A DNA stretch of 8,712 nucleotides. Source: UMGS172 sp045636945 (GTDB taxonomy: Bacteria; Bacillota; Clostridia; Oscillospirales; Acutalibacteraceae). Positions within the stretch are counted from its first letter, which is position 1. Each line of letters starts with the position of its first letter. Below, piece after piece: positions 5,639-8,712 of this stretch. Under the pieces are notes generated by a model, which did not search any database, was not told the origin of the DNA, and worked only from the letters and a program-made list of their open reading frames with translations. Location of the stretch: NCBI GenBank assembly GCA_045636945.1, contig JAZTYO010000037.1, forward strand, positions 1 through 8,712, given 5' to 3'. A program made the translations under genes and the position numbers.

Positions 5639-7078
5639 ATGAATTACGAGACCGTCATTGGACTTGAGGTTCACGTTGAACTTGCTACGAATTCCAAGAT
5701 TTTCTGTTCCTGCTCGGCTCATTCCTTCGGCACCGATCCCAACGAGCACGTTTGCCCTGCTTGTTGCGGTATGCCCGGTATGTTGCCGGTTGTCAACAAG
5801 CGTGTTGTTGATTTTGGTATGAAGGCCGGTATGATGCTTAATTGTGACATCAACCGCGTCACCACCTTTGATAAAAAGAGCTATTATTACCCCGACCTTC
5901 CCGGTGCTTATCAGACCACACAGTGGTTTGCACCCGTTGCTGTAAACGGTCTTGTTGAAATCGAGACCTCCAAGGGCAAAAAGGGGATCCGCATTAAGCA
6001 GATTCATATGGAGGAGGATGCAGGTAAGCTAGTTCACGATATCCGCGAGGATACCACCCACGTAGACTTTAACCGTACCAGCGTTCCGCTTATCGAAATC
6101 GTCAGCCAGCCCGACCTTTCAAGCGCAGAAGAGGTTGAAGCCTATCTTGAAAGGCTTAAAACCCTGCTACGTTACGCCAAGGTTGCCGAGTGCGAAATGG
6201 CTCACGGTACAATGCGTTGCGACGTAAACCTTTCGGTCAGACCCGAGGGCAGTGACAAGCTTGGTGTTCGTGCCGAAATGAAGAATATGAATTCTATCGA
6301 GGCTATTAAGCGTGCTATCGACTACGAGGTTGCCCGTCACATCGACGCTATCGAAAATGGCACCGAGGAGCTTCGTCAGGAGACCCGCCGTTGGGACGAT
6401 ATCAAGGGTAAGTCCTATGCAATGCGTACCAAGGAAACCGCAGGTGACTACCGCTATTTCCCCGACCCCAACGTAATGCCAGTTTGTATCGACGACGAGT
6501 GGTTTGATTCTATCAAGGAGTCACTCCCCGAGTTCCCCGAGGTAAAACGTGCAAAGTATATGGAACTTGGTCTTTCGGAGTATGATGCAACCCGTCTTTC
6601 CGACAGTATCGCCATTGCCGAATGCTTTGAGGGTGCTTACTCGGTTTGCAACAACGCAAAAGAGTCCGCCAACTGGGTCATTTCCGAGGTTACAAGAGTT
6701 CTTAACGCCAAGGGTATGTCTTACGAGATGTTAACCTTAGACGGCAAGGTGCTCGGAAAACTTATCGACCTTGTGCTTGACGGTAAGGTGAGCCGTGCCA
6801 ATGCTAAGAAGATTCTCGATGCAATGTTTGAGGATTCTGACCTTGACCCCGTGAAGTATGCCGAGGAGAACGACCTTGTAATGTCGAATGACACAGGCCT
6901 TGTTGATAAGGTTATTACCGAGGTCATAGCAGGCGATCCAAAGGCCGTAGCCGACTTCAAGGGCGGTAAGGAAAAGGCCATTATGGCTCTGTTCGGCAAG
7001 TGTATGAAGCAACTCAAGGGCAACGTTGACCCCCAGACTCTCCGCACAATGCTCATCGACGCTATAAACAAGATGTAA
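5639..7078 (+). CDS. gatB: Asp-tRNA(Asn)/Glu-tRNA(Gln) amidotransferase subunit GatB
   Basis: A 479-residue, full-length GatB. It phosphorylates the side-chain carboxylate of mischarged Asp-tRNA(Asn) or Glu-tRNA(Gln) and replaces the phosphate with ammonia. The N-terminal GLEVHVEL carries Glu10 and His12 of the kinase/transamidase site. FCSC (Cys23, Cys25) and CPAC (Cys39, Cys42) form a possible zinc cluster. YYYPDLPGAYQTTQ, QIHMEEDAGK, VDFNRTSVPLIEIVS..D, MRCDVNLSVRP and the C-terminal YqeY-like tail, ending in a VDPQTLRTMLIDAINKM segment, are all in place. I see no missing active-site residue, unlike GatA next to it. The ATG at 5639 is chosen because AAAGGAGG (5622-5629) precedes it by 9 bases and the protein begins exactly as family members do. 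An in-frame extension back to 5570 would lie inside gatA and adds no homologous sequence. It starts one base after the gatA stop codon, so translation is probably coupled. Confidence 0.96.
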   Translation: MNYETVIGLEVHVELATNSKIFCSCSAHSFGTDPNEHVCPACCGMPGMLPVVNKRVVDFGMKAGMMLNCDINRVTTFDKKSYYYPDLPGAYQTTQWFAPVAVNGLVEIETSKGKKGIRIKQIHMEEDAGKLVHDIREDTTHVDFNRTSVPLIEIVSQPDLSSAEEVEAYLERLKTLLRYAKVAECEMAHGTMRCDVNLSVRPEGSDKLGVRAEMKNMNSIEAIKRAIDYEVARHIDAIENGTEELRQETRRWDDIKGKSYAMRTKETAGDYRYFPDPNVMPVCIDDEWFDSIKESLPEFPEVKRAKYMELGLSEYDATRLSDSIAIAECFEGAYSVCNNAKESANWVISEVTRVLNAKGMSYEMLTLDGKVLGKLIDLVLDGKVSRANAKKILDAMFEDSDLDPVKYAEENDLVMSNDTGLVDKVITEVIAGDPKAVADFKGGKEKAIMALFGKCMKQLKGNVDPQTLRTMLIDAINKM

Positions 7079-7083
7079 TTACC

Positions 7084-7117
7084 AAAACAACCGTGGTGAA
7101 AACTGCGGTTGTTTTTT
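7084..7117 (+). terminator. Rho-independent terminator after gatB
   Basis: AACAACCGTGG (7086-7096) pairs with CTGCGGTTGTT (7103-7113), including T-G pairs, around a 6-base loop, followed by a T-run through 7117. It begins within ten bases of the gatB stop codon and closes the aspS-gatCAB operon. Confidence 0.9.
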
Positions 7118-7200
7118 GTACATTTAACCTGTGGTGCAATTCACGAATCACCTATTTCGGTCGCATCGTGATGAGACCCTATGGTATTGGCATTAAATGC
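7118..7200 (+). other. Non-coding spacer between gatB terminator and serpin promoter
   Basis: No gene is visible in this stretch. It holds one 6-bp inverted repeat, TCACGA (7141-7146) with TCGTGA (7166-7171), separated by 19 bases. That could be a weak hairpin or a regulator site upstream of the serpin promoter, or chance. Confidence 0.3.
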
Positions 7201-7229
7201 TTGTAAAATCTATAAAAACTGTGTATAAT
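7201..7229 (+). promoter_or_regulatory. Predicted sigma-A promoter for the serpin gene
   Basis: TTGTAA (7201-7206) and a perfect TATAAT (7224-7229) are spaced by 17 bases. Transcription would start near 7236, so the 5' leader would be only about 16 bases, with the ribosome binding site AAAAGGAGG (7236-7244) almost at the mRNA 5' end. The serpin is thus a unit of its own, separate from the tRNA operon. Confidence 0.7.
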
Positions 7230-7252
7230 AAATTTAAAAGGAGGTCGGTTTT

Positions 7253-8521
7253 GTGAAAAAGAAGAATTTATGGTTGAGTTTTGTGTGCTTTATTATGACC
7301 GCGATGCTGTTACTGAATTTCAGCGGATGCGGTACCACAGTTAAGGCCGCCGACCTTATGGAAGGCATTGCCGCAAACGAGGTTGAAAGCAAAGAGGCTG
7401 ACGATGCGTTTATCGACAACCAATTTGACCTTGCTGTGAAGCTTTTCAAGACTTCGGCAAATGCAACCAAGAATCAAAATACTCTTATTTCACCCTTGTC
7501 GATTCAACTTGCGCTGGCTATGACAGCCAACGGCGCCGACGGTGAGACCAAGGCACAAATGGAAAAGTTGCTTGGCGGCGAAATTACCTTAGAGCAGTTG
7601 AACGAGTATCTTCACACCTATATTGAAAATCTTCCATCAACCGAAAAATCCAAATTCGAGGTTGCCAATTCCATTTGGTTCAGGGACGACGCAAACCGTC
7701 TGACCGTAGAAAAAGATTTTTTGCAGACCAATGCCGATTACTACGGCGCAGATGCCTATAAAGCTCCCTTTGACGATACCACTTTAGAGGATATCAATAA
7801 TTGGGTCAAGGATAACACCGACGGTATGATTGACAAGATTTTGGGCGAAATCAACCCCGATACCGTTATGTACCTCATAAATGCCATCACCTTTGATGCT
7901 GAGTGGCAGGAAATATATAACGAATATTCGGTTTATGACGGAAAATTTACCAATATTAAGGGTGAAAAGCAGGATGTAAAGATGATGCGCTCCGAGGAAA
8001 GCCGTTACCTTTCCGACGGCAAGGCCACGGGATATTTGAAGAATTACAAGGGCTCAAAATACAGCTTTGCAGCATTGCTTCCCAACGAGGGCATTGACCT
8101 ATACGATTATGTCGATTCGCTTTCGGCAGAGTCTTTAAAGAACACACTTTCTAATCCACAGTATTACGGTGTTGTGGCAGCCACCCCTAGGTTCAGCTAC
8201 GAATACGAGCTTAAAATGAACAACGCTTTGACCGGGCTTGGTATGGTTGATGCTTTCAGTGACGACAAAGCCGATTTCACCAAACTTGGACGTTCCTCCA
8301 ATGGTAATATTTACGTCGGTGAGGTTCTGCATAAAACCTTTATTTCGGTTGACGAGAAAGGCACCAAAGCAGGCGCAGTTACCAAGGTTGAGATGAAAGA
8401 CGAATGCGCTATGATGGACCAAAAGACCGTAACTCTTGACCGTCCGTTTGTCTATATGATTATCGACAACTCGACCAACCTGCCCGTGTTTATGGGTGCC
8501 GTAACCGAAATAAACGGTTGA
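7253..8521 (+). CDS. Serpin-family protease inhibitor, predicted lipoprotein
   Basis: A 422-residue serpin. The N-terminus is a lipoprotein signal peptide: MKKK, a hydrophobic stretch (residues 6-21) and a lipobox FSGC with Cys26, so the protein should be anchored outside the membrane. Serpin landmarks are ISPLSIQLALAMTANGA, INNWVKDNTDGMIDKIL (helix F region), LINAITFDAEW, PRFSYEYELKMNNALTGLG, HKTFISVDEKGTKAGAV (hinge) and DRPFVYMIIDNSTNLPVFMG (C-terminal signature). The hinge (Glu368-Thr377) has Gly at P15, Thr at P14 and small residues at P12-P10, which fits an inhibitory suicide-substrate serpin. The reactive loop after it reads KVEMKDECAMMDQ. Counting from the hinge puts P1 at Glu384; counting back from DRPF puts it at Met387, so the target protease cannot be read. 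The start is GTG with GGAGG 8 bases upstream. Secreted serpins are known from gut Ruminococcaceae (siropins of Eubacterium siraeum) and from Clostridium thermocellum. Confidence 0.95.
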   Translation: MKKKNLWLSFVCFIMTAMLLLNFSGCGTTVKAADLMEGIAANEVESKEADDAFIDNQFDLAVKLFKTSANATKNQNTLISPLSIQLALAMTANGADGETKAQMEKLLGGEITLEQLNEYLHTYIENLPSTEKSKFEVANSIWFRDDANRLTVEKDFLQTNADYYGADAYKAPFDDTTLEDINNWVKDNTDGMIDKILGEINPDTVMYLINAITFDAEWQEIYNEYSVYDGKFTNIKGEKQDVKMMRSEESRYLSDGKATGYLKNYKGSKYSFAALLPNEGIDLYDYVDSLSAESLKNTLSNPQYYGVVAATPRFSYEYELKMNNALTGLGMVDAFSDDKADFTKLGRSSNGNIYVGEVLHKTFISVDEKGTKAGAVTKVEMKDECAMMDQKTVTLDRPFVYMIIDNSTNLPVFMGAVTEING

Positions 8522-8565
8522 TAATCCCACTTGAAACAGCCATTTCTACTCTTGGTAGAGTTGTA

Positions 8566-8591
8566 AAATGTAACCTCTACAGATTACATTT
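8566..8591. repeat. Inverted repeat downstream of the serpin gene
   Basis: AAATGTAA (8566-8573) and TTACATTT (8584-8591) are perfect reverse complements with a 10-base loop. A competing pairing joins GTAGAG (8555-8560) to CTCTAC (8575-8580), and TCTAC/GTAGA (8545-8559) can form a small hairpin. None is followed by a clear T-run, so a terminator for the serpin transcript is possible but not shown. Confidence 0.45.
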
Positions 8592-8601
8592 CGCAACGAT
8601 A

Positions 8602-8617
8602 CGCCGTGAAAACGGCG
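8602..8617 (+). repeat. Short hairpin with GAAA tetraloop
   Basis: CGCCGT (8602-8607) pairs perfectly with ACGGCG (8612-8617) around GAAA, a stable GNRA-type tetraloop. The stem is GC-rich, but no T-run follows, so it is not a standard terminator. It lies just upstream of the promoter at 8623. Confidence 0.5.
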
Positions 8618-8622
8618 GTAGG

Positions 8623-8651
8623 TTGAGTTTGATGCTATCACATAATATAAT
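8623..8651 (+). promoter_or_regulatory. Predicted sigma-A promoter near the window end
   Basis: TTGAGT (8623-8628) and a perfect TATAAT (8646-8651) are 17 bases apart. Transcription would start near 8658 and run out of the window, so the gene or RNA it serves is not visible. The last bases contain ATG at 8704 with AAAGGG 8 bases before it, which could be a start codon, but only three codons are present. Confidence 0.55.
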
Positions 8652-8700
8652 GACCCTCGAAGGACACCGCAACCTTATGTGGTGAACGGAAAGGGTCATT
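8649..8700. repeat. 9-bp inverted repeat enclosing a small hairpin
   Basis: AATGACCCT (8649-8657) and AGGGTCATT (8692-8700) are perfect reverse complements; inside, CACC (8665-8668) can pair with GGTG (8681-8684). The left arm overlaps the -10 element of the promoter at 8623-8651. The repeat could be a terminator for either strand (only TTTT follows on +), an operator, or part of a structured RNA. I could not match it to a known riboswitch class. Confidence 0.45.
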
Positions 8701-8712
8701 TTCATGAATATT

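Noticed and set aside
5600..6007. 135-codon open frame on the - strand across gatA/gatB
   Set aside because: It is antisense to two well-supported genes and shows no family motif.
8135..8530. 131-codon open frame on the - strand opposite the serpin
   Set aside because: It mirrors the conserved serpin C-terminal region and has no independent support.
8641..8703. Known riboswitch class near the window end
   Set aside because: I compared it from memory with c-di-GMP, fluoride, guanidine, ZTP and THF motifs and found no convincing match, so it is listed only as an inverted repeat.
8704..8712. Start of a new coding gene (ATG AAT ATT)
   Set aside because: Only three codons are visible and the upstream AAAGGG is a weak ribosome binding site; it cannot be judged within this window.

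Overview
The window looks like part of a chromosome from a low- to mid-GC Gram-positive bacterium of the Clostridia, most likely near the Ruminococcaceae/Oscillospiraceae. The grounds are a PcrA-type helicase, an IreB-family protein, a T-box leader, tRNA-dependent amidation genes, strong AGGAGG-type ribosome binding sites and a bacterial serpin. All recognised genes lie on the + strand. I saw no transposon, CRISPR array, tRNA or rRNA.

Layout. Positions 1-1572 are the 3' part of pcrA, cut by the window edge. A short promoter region leads into ireB (1660-1917), which ends at a strong terminator (1938-1970). A near-consensus promoter (2007-2035) then starts a roughly 300-base T-box leader (about 2042-2298) for the operon aspS-gatC-gatA-gatB (2355-7078), which closes at a second terminator (7084-7117). 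A separate promoter (7201-7229) drives a lipoprotein serpin (7253-8521). The last 191 bases hold no complete gene but contain several inverted repeats and a good promoter candidate.

How the genes work together. The central operon reads as a tRNA-dependent asparagine module. A probably non-discriminating AspRS charges tRNA(Asn) with Asp, and GatCAB would amidate it to Asn-tRNA(Asn). The specifier triplet I read in the T-box is AAC (Asn), not an Asp codon. This fits an operon that senses uncharged tRNA(Asn).

The most unusual point is GatA. It is 393 residues instead of about 485 and lacks roughly 62 N-terminal residues. By motif alignment it has lost the catalytic Lys (Asp17 here) and the cis-Ser (Ile85 here), and only the nucleophile Ser (Ser109) remains. 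The frame is open and the start has a strong ribosome binding site, so it looks like a maintained but glutaminase-dead subunit beside an apparently complete GatB. The ammonia for the reaction would then have to come from somewhere else. Alignments were made by eye from memory of family motifs; no database search was run.
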